DNA of 64,000 bases from Plotosus lineatus. Its lineage: Eukaryota > Chordata > Actinopteri > Siluriformes > Plotosidae. The notes under the pieces were generated by a model, which did not search any database, had not been told where the DNA came from, and saw nothing but the letters and a program-made list of their open reading frames with translations. This document shows positions 20,565-32,310 of the stretch, in pieces (the first letter of the stretch is position 1; each line of letters begins with the position of its first letter). The stretch spans positions 14,131,226 to 14,195,225 of the forward strand of contig CM045737.1 in NCBI GenBank assembly GCA_024760905.1, in the 5' to 3' direction. The translations under genes were made by a program, and so were the position numbers.

Positions 20565-21443
20565 ATAATGGACAGTTTCCACCTCACAAACTCAAGTTAA
20601 TGTTTGAATTAAAAAGAGTGGACAGGAACACACCGTTTGCCATCATTACCTTTCTTGTGAACGACACGGAAGTTACTGTGATGTGCTGATTTTCTTTTCA
20701 CAGGAAATTGTGTACAATCATGATCCGAGTTACGATGTATGCGAGTTACGACCACCCGTACTTACGACCATGTCTAGCAGATGCCTATTATGAGTTTACT
20801 GTATATGTCTGACAGTGCGTAAGATAGTTGTGGCAGCACAGCATCCCAGCATCTCACACTCACAGCATTCTACCACTACACTCAGTGAGTAGATACCGTC
20901 GCAGTAACATCTCTTTTACAGTACAATTTTACATTCATTTACTGTACACCGTTATCATGGACCCCAAGAGGAAGTCCGATTCATCAGATGGCAATTCTAC
21001 CAAGAACCCAAGGAAGGTACTGTCGTTGGAGACGAAGATGAAAGTGATTAACGCAGTATGAAGGAGGAAAAAAAGTAAATTCCATCGCTTGAGATCTCCA
21101 TCTCTCCCACTTCATGGTGTCTACAATTTTGAAGCACGAGGACCTCATTAAGGAAGCAGTGAAAGCAGCAGCCCCAATTAAGTCAACTATCATCACAAAA
21201 CAATGTGAAGGACCGATTGCAGGGATGGAAAAGTTGCTATACATGTGGTTGGAAGATAATAGCCAAAGAAATGTGAAAGTGATGTTGCGAGCAGTGCAAA
21301 GTAAGGCTACACGTTTATTTCGCACGTTGAAAGAACATGCCGGTGAAGAATACGCTTTATGTAAATTTATAGAGAGTGCTGGGTGAATGGGATCCGACTT
21401 ACAACCAATCTGACTTACGACTGGCTGGTCGTAACCGATCTAG
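20565..21443 (+). mobile_element. Tigger e copy 1 with truncated transposase start
   Basis: Shares about 800 bp in direct orientation with 38561-39370. The probable terminus is near 20719 (atccgagttacgatgtatg), with cttacgac motifs at the far end (21390-21440). ATG at 20957 gives MDPKRKSDSSDGNSTK and then LSLETKMKVI, a CENP-B/jerky-type N-terminus of pogo transposases. After a frameshift comes the second DNA-binding half (EKLLYMWLEDN...LFRTLKEHAGEEYA), ending at 21386. The whole DDE catalytic domain is absent, so this is an internally deleted, non-autonomous element. Confidence 0.75.
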
Positions 21444-22546
21444 ATACTCATTCGGATAGTGATTGTATATGGGTTTGTCCGCAGTCGATGAATGTGCAGT
21501 ATTTTCTATTAAAATTGGCTTTTGAACCCAGGAACCTCTTGATGTGAAGCTGAAGTGCTAACCACTTCCCTGCAACACAGAATTTAATTGTCAGTACTAT
21601 TGGTCTGTCAAACAGGAGAAACAAAAATAAACAACCCAGTCTAAGAAAAAATGAATACAAAAAGACGGTATAAATCATCTTTAAAGAGTAATTCTAACTA
21701 TATTATAGCATGATGATTAATGATTAATACCAAAAAAGTGTCAATAATTAGATAAATTTTCTGGGTTGAAACGTCTCGTGGGACTTTGCAAAATGTTGAG
21801 TGGAAAGTGAAATGTCATGTTACTTTTTATATATTCACTGTGCTGCTTTTTGTATCCCTCTCTATGCATGCTAGGCACAAGAGACTGTTTGACCTTCCTT
21901 TGTTGTGCTGGTGATACTTTTTCAGACAATATTCAGGGTATCTTTCATCCATAACGTATTGCATACACACTGTCAGGACCACTGTCTTTAAAACGCAGGC
22001 ATATCAGCAGGCAGTGATAAAGCAGAGTTTCAAAACCAACAACCAGCTCATGTCACAGCACATGGTTATCAGACAGAAGATGCATTATTCAACTCTAGAT
22101 ATAGAATAAATAGCATCGCCCTCCATTTTTGTCTCTTCCCTCTGTTTAGTCCTTCTTCCCTTTTCTCGATCACTCCTCTTATTCCTGGATCTGAAATAAG
22201 TTTTACTCAGTACCTATTTTTCTGAAGCTATTCAATGCTATCTCACCCATGTAGATCACCCAGAAGTGTGGTTTTCAGTTTGTTTTCAGACAATTCCTCT
22301 GTCTGTAGGTACACAGGTTTTTTATTTTATGTTATTTTTATTTATTTATTTTATTATTATTATTTTTTTAATGAGGCTGTGAGTGGAAAAATGCAGCCAG
22401 CATGCAAATACACTGTTTAAAAACACGCGGAAACACTTTTGTTTGGCAATTTCGTTAGGGCTTGGAGTTCAGAGACTTGGTGCACAGAAGGGCTTCAGTT
22501 GTATCATTTGATGATTTTGTGTTTACTGACTGTTATGTTTTTCATC
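21444..22546. other. Single-copy stretch with small SINE-B head trace
   Basis: A 60-bp minus-strand SINE-B head trace lies at about 21526-21585 (aagtgctaaccacttccc). The remainder shows no repeat or gene. Confidence 0.35.
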
Positions 22547-22680
22547 AAGAGTAAGCTGCACCCTGTGATGGCCTGGCAAGCTGTGTACTCTGCCCTCGCC
22601 CAGAGTCAGCTGAGATCGGTGCCTTCCTGAGGCTCTAATTAGGATTAAACAGTTCAGAAAAATCACTGAATGAATGAATG
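22547..22680 (+). mobile_element. SINE-A tail type 1 fragment
   Basis: Only the last 130 bp are present, from gagtaagctgc to the ATGA repeats, with an internal deletion at the gagctgtccagggtg block. Confidence 0.75.
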
Positions 22681-23583
22681 ACTGTCATGTAACACTTCCA
22701 CTAATAAATACCATTGAAAAATGTCAAATTTTAAATTAGAAGACCCATCTGAGCCTTACATTTCGGTTAGCATGAATTGTACCAAACAATCAAACAAATC
22801 AAGCAAGCAAGTAAGTAAACACTATACTTGAGAGTAGCATTTGTTCCACTATTCCAAGCACTGTTGGCTCAACCATCACTCCTCATTCCCTCATGTCTAA
22901 GTGTAAAAGGTTTTTCTTTTTCTTTCTTAATTTTTATTTTTTTGCATCGAACAGAGCAGAATTTTAAACTAGTAAACATAGGATTCCTAATTTACAGCAA
23001 TCAAAAACCTTTGAAATAACAATAACATATTTTTTCACATTGCTATCTGTTGCTATAGAAGCAACAATATATCACTTCTGTTGCAAAGTTATTATTATTC
23101 TTTAAAAAAAAAACATTTTTTTTTTTTGGTCAACAGATCAGCCCCAATTCACCTCAGTGTGCATCCATCGAGGTGGAATTACTTGTGCGCTTACGGTGCA
23201 AATTGTATACGGTATAACAGCATGGTGTCTAAATGCAAGTGTAAATTTAAATCATAATTCACTTCTCACATACCATTAACCTGTTGCCTGGCTTCTTTAA
23301 AAGTTCTTTTTCAAAATATTTATTTCGTTATGCTTTTCATTTCCAATAATATCTTATATGAATCTCTGTTTCAAAGCCTGAAATTTGCAAATCCAATTAA
23401 TGTTGTGATAAAGTCAATTATCTGTTTAAGAGGTGAAAATCAGCTGAAAACCATATGTACATTGTAAATTCATTGTTTTTATACAGAAGTAGAAATTTTA
23501 TGTGTATTTTAGTGGTTTTTTTAAAGGTCTGCTGAGAGTCATTTTGCTATTTTTGAGCTGGGATAATAAGGTAACGCAGTCCT
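22681..23583. other. AT-rich single-copy stretch
   Basis: Contains an A-run/T-run pair near 23103-23128 that could fold into a hairpin. Nothing else recognised. Confidence 0.35.
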
Positions 23584-24645
23584 GGGGAGTGGGGGTGGGT
23601 GGGGTGGGGGGGTGGGGGGGGGGGGGGCACAAGCCAGTGTTCTTTCTCATGCTGGTCCCAAGCCTGGATAAATGCAGAGGGTTGTGTCAGGAAAGGCATC
23701 CGATGTAAATCCTGTGCCAAATCTACTATGCGGATCATCAATGTGACTTCCAAACTGGATCGGTCGAGGCCCAGGTTAACAACGACCATCATCAGTGCTG
23801 TTCGTAACCAACAAACTAAAGTGATGGAAACTGGACTACTGTTGGTCGAATTAGGAGATGCGGGATACGTGTCCGTAGGCAGAGAGAGAGAAGAGATAAG
23901 GCATGAGTCTAGAACTGAGAGTAGGGACTTTGAATGTTGGAACTATGACACGAAAAGCTAGAGAACTGGCTGACATGATGCAGAGGAGTATGGTGGACAT
24001 ACTGTGTGTTTAGGAGACCAGGTAGAAAGGTAGCAAGGCTAGAGGCTTAGGAGCAGCGTTTAAGCTGTTTTATCATGGTGTGGCTGTGAAGAGAAATGGA
24101 GTACGAGTCACACAGGTAGACCACATCTTGTGTAGGCGATGTAATTTGAAGGATGCAAAGCAGTCATGGGTGAGAGTGTTGCCAAACGGTATAGGATGAT
24201 GGTGTGCAGGATTATGCTGATGGGGAGGAAGGTGAGAAGGAAAAGGCAGATCAGAAGACAAAGTGGTGGAAGCTGAAAAAGGAAGAGTGTCGTGTTGTCT
24301 TCAAGTAGGAGTTGAAACAGGCTTTGGGTGGTCAGGAAGTGCTTCCAGATGACTGGACAACTACAGCTAATGTGATCAGGGAGACAGGTACTTGGTGTGT
24401 CCTCTGGAAGGAAAGTAGACAAGGAGAATTGGTGGTGGAATGAGGAAGAGCAGGAGAGGTTAGCTAAGAAGAAGTGCGACATTGAGAGGAACGAAGAGAG
24501 TAAACAGGAGTACAGGGAGACACAGCGTAAGGCGAAGGTAGCGGTGTCAAAGGCCAAACAGAGGGCATATGATGACTTGTATGCTCGGTTGGAAAGTAAA
24601 GAGGGAGAAAAGGATTTATACAGGTTGGCACAGCAGAGAAATAGA
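23584..24645 (+). pseudogene. RTE LINE copy 1, 5' half with deleted endonuclease
   Basis: Begins with a long G-rich tract (23584-23628) and the same 5' sequence as the 46.9-kb copy (cggtcgaggcccaggttaac). Endonuclease start words are readable (VGTLNVGTM, RELADMMQR). At about 24108 the sequence jumps across roughly 400 bp relative to the 46.9-kb copy, removing most of the endonuclease. Two smaller gaps lie near 24390 and 24450. It continues into the linker (KKCDIERNEESKQEYRETQ) and ends near 24645, before the RT palm. Dead. Confidence 0.85.
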
Positions 24646-24652
24646 GATGCTT

Positions 24653-25003
24653 ATCTGTAGCCCAGGTCAGGCGCTTCTGCCGCTGTTTCTGGTTCAAAGG
24701 TGGCTTGACCTGGAGCATGCGGCACCTGTAGCCCAAAGACTCAGTCCATTACTTCCACAGGTCCCCCAAGGTCTGGAATCGGCCCTTCTCCACAATCTTT
24801 CTCAGGGTCCGGTCACCTCTTCTGGTTGTGCAGCGTTTTCTGCCACACTTTTTCCTTCCCACAGACGTCCCACTGAGGTGGCTTGATAGAGCACTCTGGG
24901 AACAGCCTATTCGCTCAGAGATTTCTTTCTGTGTCTTACCCTCTTGCTTGAGGGTGTCAATGATGAGCTTTTGGACAGCAGTCAGGTCGGCAGTCTTACC
25001 CAT
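24653..25003 (-). pseudogene. Tc1-like transposase, N-terminal part
   Basis: MGKTADLTAVQK at 25003 starts the two helix-turn-helix DNA-binding region with a basic GRKKCGRKR hinge. A premature stop follows DLWK at 24749, and about 50 bp are deleted before GYRCR. Translation patches end near 24660. No catalytic triad remains. It is nearly identical in protein to the start of the 36876 copy (KLIID for KAIID, SALSSH for SAVSSH). Confidence 0.88.
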
Positions 25004-25076
25004 GATTGCGGTTTTGAGTAATGAACCAGGCTGGGAGTTTTTAAAAGCCTCAGGAATCTTTTGCAGGTGTTTAGAG

Positions 25077-26076
25077 CAATGTTCCCTCTAATTTTTCATG
25101 TGTCCGAGCAAACACATAAGCTCCCTGAGCACACTGAGGACCATTGTGAGCGACATCAGGTGTGCACGCTGTGGCCACACCATGACACCAGTATCACACT
25201 TCAAAGCTTTAGATCATGGCAAGTTACATGGCTTATTAAAAGAATCAAATTGCAGCAGCAATTTCCATTAGTTTACTTTTATTATAAGTGATTTGGCCCA
25301 CTTAAAATTAAAGGCAAAAATCTTGTTTCTCATGAGATGTGTAGTATGTTATATGTGAGAGTCCTGCTTTAGCCATGGGAGGAGTCCTGCTTTGGCAATG
25401 GAAAGAGTCCTGCTTTGGCCTAAAAGAGGACCAGTTGTTGCCTGGCTTAGGGTCCAGATCTGGAAGAAATGATACATATACACCTTTCAGACATAACATT
25501 TTGTTATGTTTTGTTAAAACATTCACATTTTGCACAATGACGTGCTGTTGTTTGTGATACAGTGTAAATTCATCTAACTCTTTGTCTGTAAAATATCTAA
25601 TTACTCAGTTTTTTTTATTAGCATTTCTACTGCCTGTAAATTATCTAGTAGTAACAGCATTTAATGATTCATATCCATAATTAAACAATCTTAATAAATG
25701 TCACTAGAATACACACAAATCTGACTTAAATTGTAACTGAGTGAGTTGAGTGGATGTGTCGCTGCCCGTTCGTTCCGCCATGATAAGGGGTTAGCATTTA
25801 GCATCTCTTAACTCCGCCGCACTGGTGTTAGCTTGCTAACCTGCACGGCGCGTGTAGGCTATGACAATGTAGTAGCAATGTCAATGCTATGATTGGCTGC
25901 GTAGCGGAAGTGAACCTTATCGTATCATTGGCTGGACACCTGTCATTCGCCGAGTTACAACGCAATTAATACGTTTATGTTGAATTTTATTTTATGCGCT
26001 GCATAGATTTTCTTGTGCGCTGAGGTGTGCAAGCACCTGCGCAATTGCTCACGCGCGCAGCTTAGAGGGAACACTG
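25077..26076. mobile_element. Non-autonomous hAT transposon, complete, 8-bp duplication
   Basis: The left end is caatgttccctctaa and the right end, inverted, is cagtgttccctctaagctgc. Target duplication gtttagag at 25069-25076 and 26077-26084 is exact, and removing the insert rejoins the Tc1-like sequence. The ends and 8-bp duplication identify hAT. The 1-kb interior has no transposase. The triple gtcctgctttgg-like repeat near 25360-25420 is a local tandem repeat. Confidence 0.9.
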
Positions 26077-26346
26077 GTTTAGAGTTAATTGGTTGATTCA
26101 GATGATTAGGTTAATAGCTCGTTTAGACTACCTGAACATGATATGCTAATTTTTTGAGAAAGACATTTTGGGTTTTCATGAGCTGTATGCCAAAATCATC
26201 AGAATTAAAACAATAAAAGACCTGAAATATTTCAGTGGATGTGCAATGAATCTAAAATATATGAAAGTTTAATTTTTATCAGTACATTACAGAAAATAAT
26301 GAACTTTATCACAATATGTTAATTTTTTGAGAAGGACTAGTATATA

Positions 26347-26911
26347 CACAGCCAGCCCTCTACTTACGAAAGCCTCTGAATACGAAAAATCCATGTTATG
26401 AAAAATATTTTCCAAAAATTTTCATCCTCTTTTTACGAAAACAACCTCTTTTTACGAAAAGCGCCAAACGCGCCATTCACAAATTCAAAGAATGTGCGGT
26501 GTGCTCTCTCATTGGCTGTCTCCCAACATCCCGCCCCGCTGGCCTCCCATTGGACAGGAGGCTTCTGAACTGTACCCATACGTCATGGGCCCATACTTCC
26601 TGTTTGTCATGCGCATGTTGGCTCGAGAATTTATTTTGAGATTGCAGTGTTATATTTCGTTATCCATCATGGACCCGGAAAATACAGAAAATTGAGAGCA
26701 TGAAAACAGAGTGCTCCGTGGGACAAGACCTACGATCTCGCAAGGAAGCAAGTTAATATTGAATCAGGACTTCTAATCTTTCAAACAGGCACTGTAATTT
26801 CGCTTTAAATACAACATCCCATCCATTTAAACATTTAAATAGAATTTCTCTGTCAGCTCCGAGCTGCGTGTGGGCGGAGCTGGCATTCGGTAAAACACGA
26901 CAGAGAGAGAG

Positions 26912-26981
<70 letters not shown>

Positions 26982-27316
26982 AAGACAGAGAGAGATAGAG
27001 AGATAGATAGAGAGAGGTAGAGAGAGAGACACAGCGTTGTGTGTAGGTGTATATAAAAAATGTTTAAGAATGGTTTATTAATAAATATGTTAATAAAATG
27101 GTTTAATAAATAATTTTCTTTTACTTTTAACACATATTTCATACATATTTCATACAAAATTGGTGTACTTTTATCATTTTTAAAGGGTTTATGGGGTAAT
27201 CTTGGGAGCCTTGGAACGAATCACGGGTTTTACATGTAAAATGCGCCTCTACTTACGAAAACTCCAGGTTCCGAAAAAGGCTCTGGAAAGGATACATTTT
27301 GTTAGTAGAGGGCCAA

Positions 27317-27319
<3 letters not shown>
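26347..27319 (+). mobile_element. Tigger c, non-autonomous copy with TA flanks
   Basis: The left end has ccagccctctacttacgaaa. The right end, inverted, has ggccctctactaac and then a second block tttcgtaagtagaggcg. TA flanks lie at 26345-26346 and 27320-27321. The right subterminal part (cattttacatgtaaaa, with variants) is shared with Tigger b, so the two are relatives. A short ATG frame at 26668 (MDPENTEN) may be the remnant of a transposase start. A TG tract at 26914-26975 and a GA-rich region to 27032 lie inside. Confidence 0.7.

Positions 27320-27391
<72 letters not shown>
27320..27391. repeat. (TA)n microsatellite
   Basis: About 70 bp beginning at the TA flank of Tigger c, followed by ATTT repeats to about 27415. 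Confidence 0.95.
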
Positions 27392-27395
<4 letters not shown>

Positions 27396-28045
27396 TTTAT
27401 TTATTTATTTATTTTTTTTCATTTTCTTTATCTCACTCTACTTGTATGGAGGAACTCTGTACACAACTTCGGGATCAATAAAGTATCCTGATTCTGATAT
27501 CTGTTTCAACTTTGCATGTTCCCTCGATGTCTTTGTCACATGTATTTCTTCTCACCTATAATCCAAACAATAATTGTTGCTAACTTTTAATCTGTATGCA
27601 GCATATGGAGCTGAATATGTGACTTGCATGTGGAGTTCATAACCCTTGACATTGGTGGGTGTGAAGCCAACACAGTGCACTCATGATAGCTTTGGTATTC
27701 TATCTGGGGAAATGCCATTTGGAAATCTGTTCGGAGTGACTAACTCTCAGAACATTTCACATTATGTGGTGGTTTCAGTTGTGACAATTGTTTAAAGGGT
27801 CATTTCACTCTAACTCCGTAACTTAATAAACTGTAGAATTCTACATATTGAACTATTTAGGAAAAAAAAAAAAGTATACAATGTGTTCATAATATACTGT
27901 AGAATTATGTATCAATAGAATACTAAAGATAATTAAAAACAGAGAAAAAAAAAAAACAATCAGCACATCATATATATTTGAAAAAAGTGTACAAAAACTA
28001 TTTACAGAAGACTGCTGAATGATGCTTTGAGTTAACAGTTCCATC
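27392..28045. other. Single-copy stretch
   Basis: The 27560-27830 part is repeat-free and has mixed composition; nothing identifiable. It ends at the truncated edge of the RTE copy. Confidence 0.35.
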
Positions 28046-30065
28046 AGTCCCACCTCCACCTTGAACTCTTCTGTCATGCCGACAGCACACCTCACCACTG
28101 TCTTACATGTCTCATACATGTCCTGCACCACTCTAACAAAGTTATCTGCCACTCCAGACTTCCTCATGAAATACCACAGTTCCTCCCTATCATATGCTTT
28201 CTCCAGATCCACAAAGGCTCAATGCAGCTCCCTCTGACCTTCTCTGTACTTCTCTATTAACATCCTCAAAGCAAACACTGCATCTGTGGTGCTCTTTCTT
28301 GTCATGAAACCAAACTGTTGCTCACAAAAGCTGACCTCTGCCCTAAGTCTCGCTTTCACTATTCTTTCCCATAACTTCATTGTATGGCTCATCAGCTTTA
28401 TCCCTCTGTAGTTGCCACAACTCTGTACATCTCCCTTGTTCTTAAAAAAATGGGCACCAGCACACTTCGCCTCCATTCCTCCGGCATCTGCTCACTCTCA
28501 AAGACCTTGTTGAATGTTCTTGTCAGAAAATCTACTGCTACCTCTCCTAGACACTTCCATACCTCCACAGGTATGTCATCAGGACCAACTGCCTTTCCAC
28601 TCTTCATCCTCTTCAATGGCTTCCTCGCTTCACTCTTACTAATCGTTGCTACTTCCTGGTCCTCAACGGTCACCTCTTCTAGTCAATACATTTCCCTCTA
28701 TGTCCTTCATCACTATAACTTTCTGCAAGTCCTTCCCATCTCTACGTCTCTGCTGTGCCAACCTGTATAAATCATTTTCTCTCTCCTTACTGTCCAACCT
28801 AGCATACAAGTCATCATACGCCATCTGTTTGGCGTTTGACACTGCTACCTTCACCTTGCACTGTGTCTCTCTGTACTCCTGTTTACTCTTTTCAGTCCTC
28901 TCAATGTCCCACTTCTTTTTAGCTAACCTTTTCCTTTGTACACACTACTGCACTTCCTTCTTCCACCCCCAATTCTTCCCCAAACCCCAACCTTCTGCTC
29001 TGCCTTTGCCTTCTTCACCTTCCTCACCATCAGCATCATCCTGCACACGACCATCCTATGCTGTTTGGCAACACTCTCACCCACTGCTACTTTGCAGTCA
29101 CTGACTTCCTTCAAATGACATCGCCTGCACAAGATGTAGTCTACCTGTGTGTTCCTACCGCCACTTTTATAAGTCACCCTATGCTCCTGTATCTTCTGGA
29201 AGAAAGTATTTACCTCAGCCATTTCCATCCTTTTTGCAAAATCTACCAACATCTGTCCTTCTGCATTCCTGTCCTGGATACCAAACCTGCCCATCACTTC
29301 CTTGTCTCCTCTATTTCCTACACCAACATGTCCATTGAAGTCTTCCCCAATGACCACTCTTTCACCTCTGGGGGTACTCTGCATCACTTCATCGAACTCA
29401 CTCCAGAATCTCTCCTTCTCTTCTAGCTCACATCCTGCCTGTGGGGCATAAGCACTAACAACATTGACCATCACACCTTCAATTTCTAACTTGAGACTCA
29501 TCACTCTGTCTGACACTCTTTTCACTTCGAGAACATTCCTGACAAACTCCTCCTTCAAGATGACTCCTACTTCATTTCTCTTCCCATCCACACCATGAAA
29601 AAACAGCTTAAACCTGCTCCCAAGCTTCTAGCCTTGCTACCTTTCCACCTGGTCTCCAGAACACACCATATGTCCATTTTCCTCCTCTGCATCATGTCAG
29701 CCAGCTCTCTACAAATTCCTGTCATAGTTCCAACATTCAAAGTCCCTACTTTCAGTCCTAGACTCATGCCTTTCCTCTTCTCTCTCTGCCTATGGACACA
29801 CCTCCTGCTTCTCCTTCTTCGACGTCTTCGACCAACAGTAGTCCAATTTCCACCAGCACCCTGTTGATTAACAGCACTGATGGTGGTCATTGTTAACCCG
29901 GGCCTCGACTGATCCGGTATGACATTCTTTCTTGTGATTCGTATATTTTTTTTGGCATTTGTTTTACGCCGGATGCCCTTCCTGACGCAACTCTCTGCAT
30001 TTATCCGGGCTTGGGACCAGCTTGAGGGAGAGACACTGGTTTGTGCCCCCCCTCACGACTGCATT
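28046..30065 (-). pseudogene. RTE LINE copy 2, 5' two-thirds, inverted
   Basis: From the 5' end near 30050 (a C-run here, equal to the G-run of other copies) it reads the endonuclease: VGTLNVGTM, the ETRW motif with its catalytic Glu, SAYAPQAG, FNGHVG, QVDYILCRR and QHRMVVCRM. The linker and RT start follow (GKAVGPDDIPVEVWK at about 28590 and FALRM near 28270). Motif A (DLEKAYD) is at 28200. It stops at about 28046, before the FADD box, so the RT is incomplete. Frameshifts lie near 28920, 28680 and 28470. This is the best-preserved endonuclease of the four copies. Confidence 0.9.
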
Positions 30066-30069
30066 AAAA

Positions 30070-30431
30070 ATAAGGCCAATTATGCTAAAAAAAAAACCCT
30101 AAACGAATAAAAAACAACCCAAAATCTCCCATCAAAACTAATTACATTGTTGTGAGGTGTGCATCTGAGTGTGTGTGCAAGTGCATCTGCATGTGCGTGT
30201 CTATATGTGTGTGTGTATTTATATTTTATTTACATCTTATGAATTATTTTTTTAATGTTTCATTGTTATTATAAGCATTTATAGTGTTTAATATGTATTT
30301 ATTGACATTATATACACATATATATGTACGTATACATCAGTCGGGGGGTGGGGGGGTGTTCTATTTGGCGAATTTCCATAGTCGCGTGGGGATCTTGGTC
30401 ACAATTAACTGCGGAAAGTGAGAGATCCCTG
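30070..30431 (-). mobile_element. Tigger a copy, inverted, one end lost
   Basis: Minus strand starts cagggatctctcactttcc at 30431 and follows the complete 19.1-kb copy through aggtgtgcatctgagtgtg to the ggccaatt region. The other terminus is missing at the junction with the RTE 5' end. A G-run is present at 30342-30357. Confidence 0.75.
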
Positions 30432-30432
30432 T

Positions 30433-30497
30433 GGGCTTGAACCCCCCAACCTTAGGATCAGTGATCCAGCTCCTTTACCACCAGGCCATCACTGCCC
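30433..30497 (-). mobile_element. SINE-A head fragment
   Basis: Only the tRNA-like part is present (minus-strand ggcagtgatggcctgg and a B-box-like ggggggttcaagccc), joined to the Tigger a end and followed by TG repeats. Confidence 0.75.

Positions 30498-30539
<42 letters not shown>
30498..30539. repeat. (TG)n microsatellite
   Basis: About 42 bp, directly at the SINE-A head. Confidence 0.95.
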
Positions 30540-30540
<1 letters not shown>

Positions 30541-30724
30541 CAAATATACATACGGAATCTACACACACAAGTCTGAAATTAGAGATTACTAACATCTATA
30601 TAAGCATATACAGAATGAATCCTGTCAGTAAGTGATATGTACAGTATTATCAGTATGATAAACAGTAGAATGTAAATGTAGTGCAGAGTGTAAATGTATT
30701 AAACTGGATATTGTTGCTATATGG

Positions 30725-32310
30725 TGGGATTGTACAGTTTAATGGCTACAGCTAGGAATTATTTCCTTTGTTCCTCAGTAGAGCATTTTGGTGGTATCAG
30801 TCTCTCAACGAACGTGCTCCTGTAACAGATCAGCAGGCTGTAAAGTGGGTGGTAGATATTGTCATTATTTTTGACAACATTCTCCCCCAACACTACTGTC
30901 AGAGACTCCAGCTCCAGCTCCACAACTTTGCCGGTCTTGCGGATTAGTTTGTTCAGTCTGTTGGTGTCTGCAATCTTCAGTCTGCTGCCCCAGCATGCAA
31001 TATCATAGAGGATAGTGCTGCCCACAACAGACTCATAAAAACATCCTGAATCGTGTCCAACCTTAGCCTCCTCAAAAATAGAGATGGCTCTGGCCCTTCT
31101 TGTAAACTGTGGTAGTGTTCTTAACTCAGTCCAGTTTGTTGTCAATATGAACTCCAAGCTATTTGTAATCCTAAACCTTTTCCACATTGTCGCCCTCAAT
31201 GGAAACAGAGTCACTGGTATTTTGGATCTAATGAAATCCAAAATCAGTATTTTGGTCTTTGCCATGTTAGATGATTCTGCTCATGCCATGAGACGAAGGA
31301 ATCCACTGCAGCCTGATATTCCTTCTCATTACCTCCACTGATACATCCGAGACAGCAGAGTCATTGGAAAACTTTTGAAGATCGCAGTAGCTGAAATCCA
31401 TTGTGTAGGGGGAGAGGAGGAAAGGGGAGAGGACGGTTTCTTGAGGTGCTCCGGTTACTGGTGGTGCTGACTACCATGTCTGAAATGCAGTGCTGCAGGT
31501 GCACAGTGTAGTCTTCTGGTCAGGTAGTCCACAACCCAGGACACAAGAGAGTCATCCACCTGCATCAATGTCAGCTTCTCACCCAGGAGGGTGGACCTGA
31601 TGGTGTTGAATGCACTGGAAAAGTAAAAAGAACATGAGTCTCACAGTGCTTGTCAGGTTGTCCAGGTGGGTGTAGACACGGATAAGCAGCTTGATGGCAT
31701 CCTTGATTTGGAGATGAGGCTAGAAGGTGAACTGAAGGGGTCCATAGTTTGACAACATGGAAGTTCTTCATGACATGTGAAGTCAGTGTCATGGCTCTGT
31801 AATCCTGGGAGCCACTGGAACATGGGATGTTTGGTACAGGAACGAGGCATGATGTCTTCCACTATAGTGAGACCCTCTGGAGACTCAGGCTCACTGTGAA
31901 GATGTAATGTAAGACTCCGCATAGTTGGAGCACAGGTTTTAAGGACACAGGGGCTCACTGCCTTTTCCGAGTAGAGTCTTTTCAGTTGTTTTTTTATCTG
32001 GCAATAAGTGAAGTTGACATATGGGAGAGGGGTGTCAGGTCTATCACAGAAGGCAGAGGTGCAGTGATGAGAAAGAAGGAGAGAGAGTGGCGTGGCAGGG
32101 GGACCAGGCTTGCTACTGACGAGTTAGATGGGTGCTGTGCAGTAGCTGCAGTGTCGAATCGATTAAAGAACATATTTATCTTGTTGGTCATGACCCCACT
32201 ATCCTCAGCTCCTCTGCTGATGGAAGGCTTGAAACCAATGATGGTCATCATACCACTCTAGACCTCGCTCAAGTTGTTCTCAGAGGTGAAAGTAAGGCAG
32301 CATGCACCAG
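30725..32310 (-). pseudogene. CR1/L2-like LINE copy 1, reverse transcriptase part
   Basis: Minus-strand patches in order: VWSGMMTIIGFKP and MFFNRFD (linker, 32.25-32.16 kb), ALTSHVMK-like LTSHVMKNF (31.79 kb), VRSTLLGEKLT-like region (31.59 kb), TKILILDF, FYESVVGSTILYDI and RLNKLIRKTGKVVE, and a C-terminus with ERLIPPKCST (30.8 kb). These are familiar from fish LINEs of the CR1/L2/Rex1 group. Many stops and frameshifts are present; the YADD region is not readable. The endonuclease part appears at 34055-35015 on the same strand. Confidence 0.75.

Larger units (their letters stand above)
24653..26340 (-). mobile_element. Tc1-like element, 3'-truncated, interrupted by an hAT
   Basis: Same family as the 36742-38156 element, inverted. 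Its intact terminus is at 26340 (ctagtccttctcaaaaaat read on the minus strand) next to TA. The 5' untranslated part runs to 26077, is interrupted by 25077-26076, and resumes at 25076 into the transposase start. The catalytic half is lost at the junction with the RTE fragment near 24650. It keeps about 200 bp of inner left arm that the 36.7-kb copy lacks. Confidence 0.9.

Noticed and set aside
20957..21386. Host jerky/CENP-B-like gene
   Set aside because: Interrupted frame, present twice in the window within a repeat with cttacgac-type ends, no catalytic or downstream exons; best explained as Tigger e.
24749..25003. Stand-alone small helix-turn-helix gene
   Set aside because: Its sequence is the N-terminus of the Tc1-like transposase seen complete at 36.9 kb; it ends at a premature stop inside a truncated transposon.
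28646..29104. 152-codon plus-strand frame and similar Ser/Thr/Pro/Leu-rich frames (24.1, 48.1, 49.1, 62.1 kb)
   Set aside because: All are antisense shadows of the RTE coding strand, which is purine-rich and lacks antisense stops.
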